Source of the DNA: Streptomyces sp. NRRL F-4489 | GTDB lineage: Bacteria > Actinomycetota > Actinomycetes > Streptomycetales > Streptomycetaceae | Length of the DNA: 64,000 nt | Assembly: GCF_001509485.1 (NCBI RefSeq) | Contig: NZ_LLZI01000024.1 | Coordinates: forward strand, 1 to 64,000 | Direction of reading: 5' to 3' | Shown: positions 24,965 to 33,843 of the stretch, piece by piece | Layout of the letters: every line of letters starts with the position of its first letter | Position numbering within the stretch: position 1 is the first letter of the stretch | The notes under the pieces: generated by a model | The model's input: only the letters and a program-made list of their open reading frames with translations | Databases searched by the model: none | Told to the model about the DNA's origin: nothing | Made by a program: the position numbers and the translations under genes

Positions 24965-25726
24965 TCAGTCCGCCGGCCGCTGGAGCCGGGCGACGAACTT
25001 GTAGCGGTCGCCGCGGTAGACCGACCGCACCCACTCCACCGGCCGCCCCTCGGCGTCCAGCGAGTGCCGGGAGAGCAGCAGCATCGGCAGGCCCACGTCG
25101 GTGCCCAGCAGCCCGGCCTCGCGCGGTGTGGCCAGCGACGTCTCGATGGTCTCCTCGGCCTCCGCCGGGCGCACCGCGTACACCTCGGCCAGCGCGGTGT
25201 AGAGGGAGGTGTACTTGACGAGGTTGCGGCGCAGCGCCGGGAAGCGCTTGGCGGACAGATGGGTGGTCTCGATGGCCATCGGTTCGCCGCTGGCCAGCCG
25301 CAGCCGCTCGATGCGCAGCACCCGGCCGCCGGGGGTGATGTCCAGCAGTCCGGCCAGCCGGTCGTCGGCGGTGACGTAGCCGATGTCCAGCAGCTGCGAG
25401 GTCGGCTCCAGGCCCTGCGCCCGCATGTCCTCGGTGTACGAGGTCAGTTGCAGCGCCTGCGAGACCTTCGGTTTGGCGACGAAGGTGCCCTTGCCCTGGA
25501 TGCGCTCCAGGCGGCCCTCGACGACCAGCTCCTGGAGGGCCTGCCGGACGGTGGTCCGGGAGGTGTCGAACTCGGCGGCGAGGGTGCGTTCGGGCGGGAC
25601 GGGGGTGCCCGGCGGCAGGGTCTCGGTGATCTCCAGCAGATGCCGCTTGAGCCGGTAGTACTTGGGCACCCGGGCGGTGCGCGTGGCCCCGCCGCCGTTC
25701 TCGGCGCTGCCCGCCTCGGTCTCCAT
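24965..25726 (-). CDS. dasR: GntR/HutC-family regulator DasR
   Basis: A 253-residue global repressor of chitin, GlcNAc and antibiotic genes. The winged helix (about 20-90) contains [20 protein letters not shown] and [20 protein letters not shown]; the effector domain (UTRA) has [35 protein letters not shown] and [15 protein letters not shown]. Glucosamine-6-phosphate relieves DNA binding in S. coelicolor. The residues are nearly identical to the DasR sequence I remember. The ATG at 25726 is preferred over an upstream start that adds 24 residues. It is divergent from dasA with two dre sites between. Confidence 0.96.
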   Translation of the reverse strand: METEAGSAENGGGATRTARVPKYYRLKRHLLEITETLPPGTPVPPERTLAAEFDTSRTTVRQALQELVVEGRLERIQGKGTFVAKPKVSQALQLTSYTEDMRAQGLEPTSQLLDIGYVTADDRLAGLLDITPGGRVLRIERLRLASGEPMAIETTHLSAKRFPALRRNLVKYTSLYTALAEVYAVRPAEAEETIETSLATPREAGLLGTDVGLPMLLLSRHSLDAEGRPVEWVRSVYRGDRYKFVARLQRPAD

Positions 25727-25894
25727 GCCCCGCCTCTCCGCTGCCTGTCCTGCTGCCGTCACCGGCTCCTCCGTACGTAGCGGCTCACATCGTGGCACGG
25801 ACGGGCCGGCCGTGCGGCTTCGCGGGTCCCGCCCCGCCAGATGTCGGTCCGGTAACGGACCTGACAGCGACTCTTATACACCCTTGACACCCCT

Positions 25895-25910
25895 AAAGGT
25901 CTAGGCCAAG
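25895..25910. promoter_or_regulatory. DasR-responsive element 1 (dasA promoter)
   Basis: AAAGGTCTAGGCCAAG matches the dre consensus ACTGGTCTAGACCACT at 11 of 16 positions and keeps the GGTCTAG-CC core. Confidence 0.7.
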
Positions 25911-25918
25911 CTGCGGGA

Positions 25919-25934
25919 ACTGGTCTAAACCATT
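25919..25934. promoter_or_regulatory. DasR-responsive element 2 (dasA promoter)
   Basis: ACTGGTCTAAACCATT matches dre at 14 of 16 positions and lies 24 bp from the first site. Together they should repress dasA until GlcNAc-derived signals release DasR. Confidence 0.88.
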
Positions 25935-25967
25935 AAAGCCATACCCGTCCTTGAGGGGGAGAGCGCG

Positions 25968-27233
25968 ATGAAGCGTGGGCTCATAGCGGCGACCGCGGTC
26001 GCGGGAATGCTGGTGAGTGTCGCTGCCTGTGGGTCGAGCGGCGAAAAAGCGGGCGCGGACGGCTACAAAGGCCAGAAGCTGACCGTCTGGGTGATGTCCG
26101 GTTCGAATCCGGCGCAATGGACCAAGCAGGTCTCCGAGCAATTCCAGAAGAAGACCGGCGCCACGGTGGAATTCAAGGTCCAGCAGTGGAACGGCATCCA
26201 GCAGAAACTCAGTACCGCGCTCTCCGAGGACACCCCGCCGGATGTCGTCGAGATCGGCAACACCCAGACCGCCGCCTATGCCAAGGCCGGCGCGCTGGCC
26301 GACCTCAGCGATCTGAAGAAGGAGATCGGCGCCGACTGGGGCGACACCTTCAACAAGGCCGCGCTGGTGGACGGAAAGCAGTACGCCCTGCCGTGGTTCG
26401 CCGGCAACCGCGTGGTGATGTACAACAAGAAGATCTGGGCCGCGGCCGGTCTCACCAAGCCGCCCGCCACCCGCGCCGAGCTCTTCCACGACTTCCAGAC
26501 CATCAAGGACAAGACCGACGCCGAGCCGCTCTACCTGCCCGGCCAGAACTGGTACTTCCTCGACGGCCTCACCATCGGCACCGGCGCGCAACTGGTGAAG
26601 AAGGAGGGCGGGAAATGGGTCTCCAATTTCGGTGACCCCAAGGTGGCCAAGGCCATGGACATCTACAAGCAGTACCAGGCGTTCAGCACCGCCCCCAAGA
26701 ACAAGGACGAGGCCACCCCGCAGCAGGCCGAGATCTTCGCCAAGGGGAAGACCGGCGCCCTCATCGCCATGGGCTACGAGGCCGCCACCGCCATCAAGGC
26801 CAACCCCGCCATCAAGGACGACATCGGATTCTTCACCATTCCGGGGGAGACCGCGGACAAGCCCGAGGGCGTCTTCCTCGGCGGCTCCAACTTCGCGGTC
26901 GCCGGAATGGGCAAGAAGCAGGAACTCGCCAAGGAATTCCTGCGGATCGCGCTCTCCAAGGACAACGACGCCCAGATGGTCAAGGAGGCCGGCTGGACGC
27001 CCAAGTCCCCGGCCCTGGCCGGCGCCGCCAAGGAGAACCCGGCCGCCGCGGCCGCCGCCCCGGCCGCCGAGAAGTCCGGCGGCACCACCCCGCTGATCCC
27101 CCAGTGGGCCGCGGTGGAGAACGTGCCCAACCCGATCAAGAACTACATGACCGCGGTGCTCAACGGTAAGACCCCGGCCGACGCCGCCAAGGACATCGAG
27201 TCCGAGATCAACACGCGGCTCGCCAAGGAGTAG
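25968..27233 (+). CDS. dasA: Chitobiose-binding lipoprotein of ABC importer
   Basis: A 421-residue extracellular solute-binding protein. The signal peptide ends in a lipobox (LVSVAAC, lipidated Cys21). The mature part is a family 1 sugar-binding fold with LTVWVMSGSNPAQW, DVVEIGNTQTAAYAKAGAL, LPWFAGNRVVMYNKKIW and a C-terminal NGKTPADAAKDIESEIN. In S. coelicolor DasA binds N,N'-diacetylchitobiose, and MsiK (elsewhere) energises the importer. Two dre sites lie directly upstream, and a strong hairpin separates it from dasB. Confidence 0.95.
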   Translation: MKRGLIAATAVAGMLVSVAACGSSGEKAGADGYKGQKLTVWVMSGSNPAQWTKQVSEQFQKKTGATVEFKVQQWNGIQQKLSTALSEDTPPDVVEIGNTQTAAYAKAGALADLSDLKKEIGADWGDTFNKAALVDGKQYALPWFAGNRVVMYNKKIWAAAGLTKPPATRAELFHDFQTIKDKTDAEPLYLPGQNWYFLDGLTIGTGAQLVKKEGGKWVSNFGDPKVAKAMDIYKQYQAFSTAPKNKDEATPQQAEIFAKGKTGALIAMGYEAATAIKANPAIKDDIGFFTIPGETADKPEGVFLGGSNFAVAGMGKKQELAKEFLRIALSKDNDAQMVKEAGWTPKSPALAGAAKENPAAAAAAPAAEKSGGTTPLIPQWAAVENVPNPIKNYMTAVLNGKTPADAAKDIESEINTRLAKE

Positions 27234-27245
27234 CCGCCACCGGCC

Positions 27246-27277
27246 GCGTACGGGCCGGCCGCCCCCGGCCCGTACGC
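27246..27277 (+). terminator. Strong hairpin between dasA and dasB
   Basis: Perfect 13-bp stem (27246-27258 with 27265-27277) and a 6-nt loop, 12 nt after the dasA stop. Hairpins here usually make the binding protein more abundant than the permeases by partial termination or mRNA stabilisation. Confidence 0.8.
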
Positions 27278-27389
27278 CTCGCACGACCCCGCGGCCGCGG
27301 CCGGACGGGACCGGCGGCACCCGCGGGCCGCCCGGCCGTCGCCACGGGGACGTAACGCGCCACCACGGGAACGAGGGGACCACACGCTC

Positions 27390-28364
27390 ATGGCAGTGCA
27401 GCTCGACGAAGCCGCGGCGAGGACCGGGCCGCGCACCGGCCCGGGCGGCGCCCCACCCGCCCGCCGCGGCCCCGGCGGCCGGCGCGCGGCGCCCTACCTC
27501 CTGCTGCTCCCGGCCCTGCTCGCCACCGCGGTCTTCCTCGGCTGGCCCCTCGTCCGCAATGTGGTGCTCTCCTTCCAGAACCTCAACATGAAGGAGCTGA
27601 TCCAGCACCTCACCGACTGGCGCGGCCTGGGCAACTACCACGAGGTGCTGGCCAGCGAGCAGTTCTGGCGGGTCACCGGCCGCACCCTCGTCTTCACCGC
27701 CGTCAACGTCGTCCTGATCATGGTGCTCGGCACCCTGCTCGGCCTGCTGCTGGCCCGGCTCGGCACGGCCATGCGGCTGGTGCTGTCGGTCGCGCTGGTG
27801 CTCGCCTGGGCGATGCCGTCGATCGCCGCCACCACCGTCTTCCAGTGGCTCTTCGACTCCCGCTACGGCGTCGTCAACTGGATCCTGGACCACCTCGGCT
27901 GGCACGCCATGGCCCGCTACGACTGGGTCGGCACCCAGCAGTCCACCTTCTTCGTCATCACCGTCCTGATCGTCTGGCAGTCGCTGCCCTTCGTGGCCCT
28001 CAACCTCTACGCGGCCACCACGACCATCCCCAAGGAGCTCTACGAGGCCGCCCGGATGGACGGCGCCGGCACCTGGCAGGTCTTCACCTCCGTCACCTTC
28101 CCCTTCCTGCGCCCCTTCTTCCTGGCCACGACGTTCCTCGAGGTCATCTGGGTCTTCAAGGCGTTCCCGCAGATCTTCGCCATCAACCAGGGCGGTCCCG
28201 ACCGGCTCACCGAGACCCTGCCGATCTACGCCTTCACCGAGGGCGTCGGCAACCTCCACTTCGGCATGGGCGCCGCGATCTCCGTCCTGACCATCGCCGT
28301 GCTGCTCGTCCTGACCGCGTACTACCTGCGCCTGACGCTCAAGCAAGAGGAGGACGCGCTGTGA
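27390..28364 (+). CDS. dasB: Sugar ABC transporter permease DasB
   Basis: A 324-residue inner-membrane permease with six helices after a Pro/Gly-rich cytoplasmic N-terminus. The EAA loop contacting the ATPase is KELYEAARMDGAGTWQVFTSV. MalF-type partner of DasC. Its stop overlaps the dasC start (GTGA). Confidence 0.93.
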   Translation: MAVQLDEAAARTGPRTGPGGAPPARRGPGGRRAAPYLLLLPALLATAVFLGWPLVRNVVLSFQNLNMKELIQHLTDWRGLGNYHEVLASEQFWRVTGRTLVFTAVNVVLIMVLGTLLGLLLARLGTAMRLVLSVALVLAWAMPSIAATTVFQWLFDSRYGVVNWILDHLGWHAMARYDWVGTQQSTFFVITVLIVWQSLPFVALNLYAATTTIPKELYEAARMDGAGTWQVFTSVTFPFLRPFFLATTFLEVIWVFKAFPQIFAINQGGPDRLTETLPIYAFTEGVGNLHFGMGAAISVLTIAVLLVLTAYYLRLTLKQEEDAL

Positions 28365-29191
28365 AGCGCCCACTCGCCGGCCGCATCTGGCCCAACGCGA
28401 CCGCCGCCGTCCTCGCGCTCGGCTTCGTCTTCCCCGTGTACTGGATGTTCGCCACGGCCTTCAAGCCGACCCGGGACATCTTGAGCGAGGACCCGGTGTG
28501 GTTCCCGCTGCACGGCACCTTCGAGCACTTCGCCACGGCCGTCAGCGCTCCCAACTTCTGGCGGCTGGCCGGGAATTCCGTGCTGGTGACCCTGCTCGCC
28601 GTCGGCCTTTCGCTGGTGATCGGGCTGTGCGGGTCCTTCGCCATCGCCCGGATGCGCTTCAAGGGCCGCAAGGGCATCCTGCTGACCTTCATGGTCGCCC
28701 AGATGGCGCCCTGGGAGGTCATGGTGATCTCCATCTACCTGATCGTCCGGGACGCGGACCTGCTCAACAGCCTCGTGCCGCTCACCTTCTTCTACATGCT
28801 CATGGTCCTCCCCTTCACCATCCTGACCCTGCGCGGCTACGTCGCCGCCGTCCCCAAGGAGCTGGAGGAGTCGGCGATGGTCGACGGCTGCTCACGCCGC
28901 CAGGCGTTCGTACGGGTCGTGCTGCCGCTGCTGGCCCCCGGTCTGATGGCCACCTCCCTCTTCGGCTTCATCACCGCCTGGAACGAATTCCCGCTCGTGC
29001 TGGTCCTCAACAAGGAGCCCGGCGCCGGCACCCTGCCGCTGTGGCTGTCGCAGTTCCAGACGCAGTTCGGCAACGACTGGGGCGCCACCATGGCCGCCGC
29101 CTCCCTCTTCGCCCTCCCCATCCTGATCCTCTTCCTGTTCCTGCAACGCAAGGCGGTCGGCGGTCTCACCTCCGGCGCAGTGAAGGGATAG
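28361..29191 (+). CDS. dasC: Sugar ABC transporter permease DasC
   Basis: A 276-residue MalG-type permease with six helices. The EAA loop is KELEESAMVDGCSRRQAFVRV, and the C-terminus has FGNDWGATMAAASLFALPIL. GTG start at 28361 within the dasB stop. No ATPase gene is present in the cluster, as expected because MsiK is shared by several importers in Streptomyces. Confidence 0.93.
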   Translation: MKRPLAGRIWPNATAAVLALGFVFPVYWMFATAFKPTRDILSEDPVWFPLHGTFEHFATAVSAPNFWRLAGNSVLVTLLAVGLSLVIGLCGSFAIARMRFKGRKGILLTFMVAQMAPWEVMVISIYLIVRDADLLNSLVPLTFFYMLMVLPFTILTLRGYVAAVPKELEESAMVDGCSRRQAFVRVVLPLLAPGLMATSLFGFITAWNEFPLVLVLNKEPGAGTLPLWLSQFQTQFGNDWGATMAAASLFALPILILFLFLQRKAVGGLTSGAVKG

Positions 29192-29194
29192 CCC

Positions 29195-30721
29195 ATGGCC
29201 ACCGTCATCCGCTCCGCCGACACCCTCACCCGGGACGCGCTCGCCGTCCTCCAGCCCGGCTTCACCGGCACCACCGCACCGGACTGGCTGCTGCGGCGGC
29301 TGGACGAGGGCCTGGTGTCCGTCGCCCTCTTCGGCCGCAACGTCCGCGGGCCCGAACAACTCGCCGCGCTCTGCGGGCAGTTGCGCGGCGCCCGGGAGGA
29401 CCTGCTGGTCGCCATCGACGAGGAGGGCGGCGACGTCACCCGCCTCGAAGTGCGCACCGGCTCCTCCTTCCCCGGCAACCTCGCGCTCGGCGCCGTCGAC
29501 GACACCGCGCTGACCCGCGACGTCGCCCGGGAACTCGGCCGCCGGCTGGCCGACTGCGGCATCACCCTCAACTGGGCCCCGTCTGCCGACGTCAACTCCA
29601 ACCCCGGCAACCCCGTCATCGGCGTCCGCTCCTTCGGCGCCGACCCGCACCTCGTCGCCCGGCACACCGCCGCCTACATCGACGGACTCCAGTCCGCCGG
29701 CGTCGCCGCCTGCGCCAAGCACTTCCCCGGCCACGGCGACACCGCCGTCGACTCCCACCACGACCTCCCCCGTGTCACCGCCGACCTGGCCACCCTTCAG
29801 GAACGCGAACTGGTGCCGTTCCGCGCCGCGATCGCCGCCGGGACCCGCGCGGTGATGAGCGCCCACCTGCTGCTGCCCGCCGTGGACACCGAACGCCCCG
29901 CCACCCTCAGCCCGGCCGCCCTCAACGGCCTGCTGCGTGCCCCCGCCGGCGAGGGCGGCCTCGGCTTCGACGGCCTGATCGTCACCGACGGCATCGAGAT
30001 GCGGGCCATCTCCGCCACCTACGGCATCGAACGCGGCAGCGTCCTGGCGCTCGCCGCCGGCGCCGACGCCATCTGCGTCGGCGGCGGACTGGCCGACGAG
30101 GACACCGTGCTGCGCCTGCGCGACGCACTCGTCCGCGCCGTCCGGGAGGGCGAACTCCCCGCCGAACGCCTCGCCGACGCGGCCGCGCGGGTCCGCACCC
30201 TGGCCCAGTGGACCCGGGTCGCGGGCGCGGGGGAGGGGCCGGAGCCCGCCCCCGGCATCGGCCTGGCCGCCGCCCGCCGCGCCCTCCGCCTGACCTCCAC
30301 CGCCCCGCACGAACCGCTCACCGGCCCGGTGCACGTCGCCGCTTTCACCCCCCTCGCCAATATCGCCGTCGGGGACGAGACCCCCTGGGGCCTCGCCGCC
30401 GAACTCACCCGGCTCCTCCCCGGCACCACCACCGCCACTTACACCGCCGACCAGGCCGCGGCCGGCGTCCCCGCCCTCCTCGACACTCTCCTCACCGCCG
30501 CCGGCGAACGCCCCGTCGTCGCCGTCGTCCGCGACCTCCACCGCCACCCCTGGATGGCCGACGCCCTGCACGCCCTCCTCACCGCGCGCCCCCGCACCGC
30601 CGTGGTGGAGATGGGCGTCCCGCAGGCCCCGCCGCGGGGCGCCCCGCACCTCGCCACCCACGGCGCCGCCCGCGTCTGCGCCCAGGCCGCCGCCGAAGCC
30701 CTCACCGCCCGCCCGGCGTGA
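29195..30721 (+). CDS. dasD: GH3 beta-N-acetylglucosaminidase
   Basis: A 508-residue family 3 glycoside hydrolase that splits imported chitobiose to GlcNAc. The signature KHFPGHGDTAVDSHHDLP carries the catalytic Asp/His dyad of NagZ-like members, and the nucleophile aspartate is in LIVTDGIEMRAI. No signal peptide, so cytoplasmic. It starts 3 nt after dasC and ends the das operon. Confidence 0.92.
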   Translation: MATVIRSADTLTRDALAVLQPGFTGTTAPDWLLRRLDEGLVSVALFGRNVRGPEQLAALCGQLRGAREDLLVAIDEEGGDVTRLEVRTGSSFPGNLALGAVDDTALTRDVARELGRRLADCGITLNWAPSADVNSNPGNPVIGVRSFGADPHLVARHTAAYIDGLQSAGVAACAKHFPGHGDTAVDSHHDLPRVTADLATLQERELVPFRAAIAAGTRAVMSAHLLLPAVDTERPATLSPAALNGLLRAPAGEGGLGFDGLIVTDGIEMRAISATYGIERGSVLALAAGADAICVGGGLADEDTVLRLRDALVRAVREGELPAERLADAAARVRTLAQWTRVAGAGEGPEPAPGIGLAAARRALRLTSTAPHEPLTGPVHVAAFTPLANIAVGDETPWGLAAELTRLLPGTTTATYTADQAAAGVPALLDTLLTAAGERPVVAVVRDLHRHPWMADALHALLTARPRTAVVEMGVPQAPPRGAPHLATHGAARVCAQAAAEALTARPA

Positions 30722-30730
30722 CCCCCGGCC

Positions 30731-30750
30731 GGGCCGTCCGCGAACGGCCC
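30731..30750 (+). terminator. Hairpin after dasD
   Basis: GGGCCGT (30731-30737) pairs with ACGGCCC (30744-30750), 10 nt past the dasD stop. Moderate terminator candidate; it overlaps the first copy of a tandem repeat. Confidence 0.5.
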
Positions 30751-30784
30751 ACCGGCGAACGGCTTACCGGCGAACGGCCCACCC
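30740..30784. repeat. Three tandem 15-bp repeats between dasD and nagB
   Basis: GCGAACGGCCCACCG occurs three times head to tail (30740-30754, 30755-30769 with two changes, 30770-30784 with one change). It lies between converging genes. No function is evident. Confidence 0.7.
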
Positions 30785-30880
30785 GCCCCCGGCCTTCCAC
30801 CACCGAGGGCCCGCACCCGCGCCGGCCGGTCATCACGGCCCGGCGCCGGTACGGGCCCTCGGGCCGCCGGCGGTGCGGGG

Positions 30881-31663
30881 TCAGAGCCCCTGCCACTCCG
30901 GCTTGGCGGCGTAGGTCGCGCGGAAGTATCCGGCCAGCTTCAGCTTGCCCGCCGCCGCCTCGTCCACGACGACCGTGGCGTGCGGGTGCAGCTGGAGCGC
31001 GGAGGCCGGCACCAGCGCGGCCACCGGGCCCTCGACGGCCTGGGCCACCGCGTCCGCCTTGCCCTCGCCGGTGGCCAGCAGCACCAGGTGGCGGGCCTCC
31101 AGGATCGTGCCGATGCCCTGGGTGATGACGTGGTGCGGGACCTCGTCCAGGCTGTCGAAGAAGCGGGCGTTGTCCTCCCGGGTCTGCTGGGTCAGGGTCT
31201 TGATGCGGGTGCGCGAAGCCAGCGACGAACAGGGCTCGTTGAAGCCGATGTGCCCGTCCGTGCCGATCCCGAGCAGCTGGAGGTCCACCCCGCCGGCCTC
31301 GCGCAGCGCCCGGTCGTACGCCTCGCACGCCGCCTGGACGTCCTTGGCCGTGCCGTCCGGTCCCATGAACGCGCTCTCGTCGAGCCCCAGCGGCTCCACC
31401 ACCTCGCGCAGCACCACCGAGCGGTACGACTCGGGGTGCCCGGCGGGCAGGCCCACATACTCGTCGAGCTGGCAGATCCGCGCCCGCGAGGCATCCACCT
31501 CGCCGGCCCGGACCTTCGCCGCCAGTGCCTCGTAAATGGGCAACGGGGTCGAGCCGGTGGCCACGCCGAGCAGCGCCTCGGGCTTGCGGCGCACCAGGGT
31601 GGCGATGGCCTCGGCGATGAGCTCGCCGCCTGCCGCGGCGTCCGGGACGATGACAACTTCCAC
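30881..31663 (-). CDS. nagB: Glucosamine-6-phosphate deaminase
   Basis: A 260-residue enzyme converting glucosamine-6-phosphate to fructose-6-phosphate plus ammonia. Motifs: LLGVATGSTPLPIYEAL (phosphate loop), CQLDEYVGLP (catalytic Asp) and GIGTDGHIGFNEPCSSL (catalytic His). The start is GTG at 31663 giving the N-terminus Glu-Val-Val-Ile-Val-Pro. An upstream frame would add ten residues overlapping the promoter. A DasR site lies 30-45 bp upstream, so it is co-controlled with dasA and closes the GlcNAc pathway into glycolysis. Confidence 0.95.
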   Translation of the reverse strand: MEVVIVPDAAAGGELIAEAIATLVRRKPEALLGVATGSTPLPIYEALAAKVRAGEVDASRARICQLDEYVGLPAGHPESYRSVVLREVVEPLGLDESAFMGPDGTAKDVQAACEAYDRALREAGGVDLQLLGIGTDGHIGFNEPCSSLASRTRIKTLTQQTREDNARFFDSLDEVPHHVITQGIGTILEARHLVLLATGEGKADAVAQAVEGPVAALVPASALQLHPHATVVVDEAAAGKLKLAGYFRATYAAKPEWQGL

Positions 31664-31692
31664 GCTTGGCCTGCCGTTCTGGAGTGGTCTCA

Positions 31693-31708
31693 TGTGGTAT
31701 AGACCAAT
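31693..31708. promoter_or_regulatory. DasR-responsive element of nagB
   Basis: TGTGGTATAGACCAAT (plus strand) matches the reverse dre consensus at 13 of 16 positions, 30 bp before the nagB GTG. Confidence 0.85.
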
Positions 31709-31919
31709 CTAGCAGAGCCGGGCCTCCTCGACCCCGTGGCGTCCTTGAACAAAACGGCACGTTTTCCCCACCTCTCCCCGGCGCCCCGGTAGCCACCCGG
31801 CGGCGGCCGCCGGACCGGGAAGCGGCCGCAGACGGGGGCTGGGGCGCCGAGCCGGAGGGCGGCCGCGGCGGGACGCGGCCGGGGGAGCGGCCCCATCGGG
31901 ACCCGGCCGGCGCCGCCCG

Positions 31920-32693
31920 TCAGAGCTGGGCGCCGCCCGTGGCGTCTATCCACTGGCCCGTCACCCACCGGCTGTCCCGCGAGGCGAGGAAGGCCACCAC
32001 ATCGCCGATGTCCGACGGCTCCGCGACCCGCCCCAGCGGGGAACGCGCGCCGGTCTCCGCGCGGGCCGCGGCATTGCCCTCACCGCGCAGCCAGGCGGCG
32101 TTCATATCGGTGTCGACAGCGCCGGGCAGGACGGCGTTGACCGTGATGCCGCGCGGGCCGAGCTCCAGGGCCAGGCCGCGGGTCAGGACGTCCACCGCGC
32201 CCTTGGACATCGCGTAGGCGAGCAGCTCGGACCTGGCCGCCGTCTGGGTCAGCCCGGTGGAGACGTTGATGATCCGCCCGCCGTCCCGCAGCCGGGACAG
32301 CCCCTGCTGGATGATGAGGAACGGCGCGGTGCTGTTGACCGCGAAGAGATGCTCGATGTCGGCGCGGGTCGTCTCGGTGAACGGCCGTAGGGTGCCGTCC
32401 AGTGTCTTGTTGATCCCGGCGTTGTTCACCAGGATGTCCAGGCCGTCGGCGTGGGCGTCGAACGCCGACCACAGTGCCTCGGCGTCCCCGGGCTCGCCCA
32501 GCGTGGCCCGCACGAGGAACGCCTCGCCGCCCGCCGCCTCGATCGCCGCGGCGGTCTCCTTCGCCGCCGCCTCGCCGCCGGAGTAGTGCACGCCGACCCG
32601 CGCGCCGTCCCGTCCCAGCCGCTCCGAGATCGCCCGGCCGATCCCCCGGCCGCCGCCCGTCACCAGTGCCGTCCTACCGCTGAGTGCCCCCAT
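31920..32693 (-). CDS. Short-chain dehydrogenase/reductase
   Basis: A 257-residue classical SDR. Cofactor motif TGGGRGIG near the N-terminus, NNAG in ILVNNAGIN, catalytic serine in INVSTGL and the YxxxK pair as YAMSK, with the C-terminal RWVTGQWIDATGGAQ. NADP preference is suggested by the basic/serine region after beta-2 (HYSGG). Substrate unknown. It is divergent from a TetR regulator, which is the likely repressor. Confidence 0.9.
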   Translation of the reverse strand: MGALSGRTALVTGGGRGIGRAISERLGRDGARVGVHYSGGEAAAKETAAAIEAAGGEAFLVRATLGEPGDAEALWSAFDAHADGLDILVNNAGINKTLDGTLRPFTETTRADIEHLFAVNSTAPFLIIQQGLSRLRDGGRIINVSTGLTQTAARSELLAYAMSKGAVDVLTRGLALELGPRGITVNAVLPGAVDTDMNAAWLRGEGNAAARAETGARSPLGRVAEPSDIGDVVAFLASRDSRWVTGQWIDATGGAQL

Positions 32694-32769
32694 CGCGGGC
32701 CCCTCCCCTTCATCTCGTGCGCGCCGCGTACGACTGCGCCGTACGCGCGCCTGACCTCGGCGAACTTTC

Positions 32770-32785
32770 TGTATCGCTCGCTACA
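32770..32785. promoter_or_regulatory. Inverted repeat between SDR and TetR genes
   Basis: TGTATCG-CT-CGCTACA, 6 of 7 arm positions paired, in an AT-richer patch between the divergent genes. Candidate operator for the TetR protein. Confidence 0.55.
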
Positions 32786-32833
32786 CAAAAACCGTAGCAC
32801 GCATTTCTTACCGACCGCTATAGAATTCACTCC

Positions 32834-33487
32834 ATGGTGGCGAAGGAGAGCAAGCAGCGCGGCCGGCCCCGGTCCTTCGACCGCGACACGGCCCTGGAGA
32901 AGGCGATCCGTTCCTTCTGGGAGCACGGCTACGAGTCCACGTCCATCTCCGACCTCACCCGCGAGATGGGCATCAGCGCCCCCAGCCTCTACGCCGCCTT
33001 CGGCGACAAGAAGGCCCTGTTCGAGGAGGCGGTCGCGGTCTACGGCCGGCTCTACGGCGGCTTCATCACCCGCGCCCTGGCCGAGGAGCCGACCGCCCGC
33101 CGCGGCGTCGAGCGCGCCCTGCGCGAGGCCGCCGCCGAGTACACCGTCCCCGACCGCCCGCGCGGCTGCATGGTGATCAGCGCCGCGCTCAACACCGCGC
33201 CCGCCTCCGCCGAGGTCGCGGCGTCGCTCCGCCACAAGCGCCGGAAGAACGTCCAGGAGATCGAGCGCGCCATACGGGCCGACCTCGCCGCCGGCGACCT
33301 CCCCGCCGGCACCGACGCCCGCGCCCTGGCCGAGTACGTCAGCGCGATCCTCGCCGGAATGTCGCAGTCCGCACGGGACGGCGCCGACCGCGAGACCCTG
33401 GAGGCGGTCGCCGACCTGGCCATGAACGCCTGGCCGAGCAAGGAAGCCCATCCACGGAAGGAAGCAGCAGCCCGGAGCAGCGCGTAG
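32834..33487 (+). CDS. TetR-family transcriptional regulator
   Basis: A 217-residue TetR protein. The DNA-binding helices read [27 protein letters not shown] (about 38-64), after the common N-terminal [17 protein letters not shown]. The ligand domain contains [10 protein letters not shown], seen in the AcrR/YcdC-like group that often controls short-chain dehydrogenases sensing electrophiles. TAGAAT ends 7 nt before the ATG, so a leaderless transcript is likely. Confidence 0.9.
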   Translation: MVAKESKQRGRPRSFDRDTALEKAIRSFWEHGYESTSISDLTREMGISAPSLYAAFGDKKALFEEAVAVYGRLYGGFITRALAEEPTARRGVERALREAAAEYTVPDRPRGCMVISAALNTAPASAEVAASLRHKRRKNVQEIERAIRADLAAGDLPAGTDARALAEYVSAILAGMSQSARDGADRETLEAVADLAMNAWPSKEAHPRKEAAARSSA

Positions 33488-33596
33488 CGAACGGCCCCGG
33501 AAACACCCGCGGGCCGCGGCGCCGGGACAGGACCCTCAACCTGTCCGGCACCGCAGCCCGGAGCTGACATCGGCCGGTCCCGTACCAATGGGCGGG

Positions 33597-33760
33597 AGGT
33601 GCCCCCTGTGCGGTCGGGGGCACGGCCCCGTCCCGGGACCGGTCGATCTGTAAGGCCCGGGCGCAGTCAGGGCAGAGAGCGCCGCGGGCCTCGATCCGCC
33701 CTCCTGTGCGGGGAGAGCGGAAGTTCTGGCGCCGGGGGCCTGGCCCCCGGGTGTGCCGCA
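33597..33760 (-). ncRNA. Putative small RNA, scr5239-like
   Basis: The 356-bp gap between the TetR and kinase genes holds no ORF but contains structured sequence on the minus strand. A promoter-like pair (see 33767-33796) predicts a start near 33760. A 5' hairpin with 7-bp stem (33732-33750) and a 3' hairpin with 8-bp stem (33599-33606 with 33616-33623) bracket about 160 nt. From memory, S. coelicolor encodes the 159-nt sRNA scr5239 immediately beside the orthologue of the kinase gene, and that RNA affects metE and agarase expression. Size and location agree; orientation and homology are inference. Confidence 0.55.
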
Positions 33761-33766
33761 CCGCAC

Positions 33767-33796
33767 ATTCTGGACTAGACCATTCTTCCCTGTCCA
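33767..33796 (-). promoter_or_regulatory. sRNA promoter overlapped by a DasR-like site
   Basis: On the minus strand: TGGACA (33791-33796), 18 nt, CAGAAT (33767-33772). The dre-like TCTGGACTAGACCATT at 33769-33784 matches the DasR consensus at 13 of 16 positions and covers the -10 region, so DasR could repress this promoter. Confidence 0.6.
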
Positions 33797-33843
33797 TGGC
33801 CGCGCAGGCACAACACATACCGTACGCCGGTAGGCTCCCAGGT

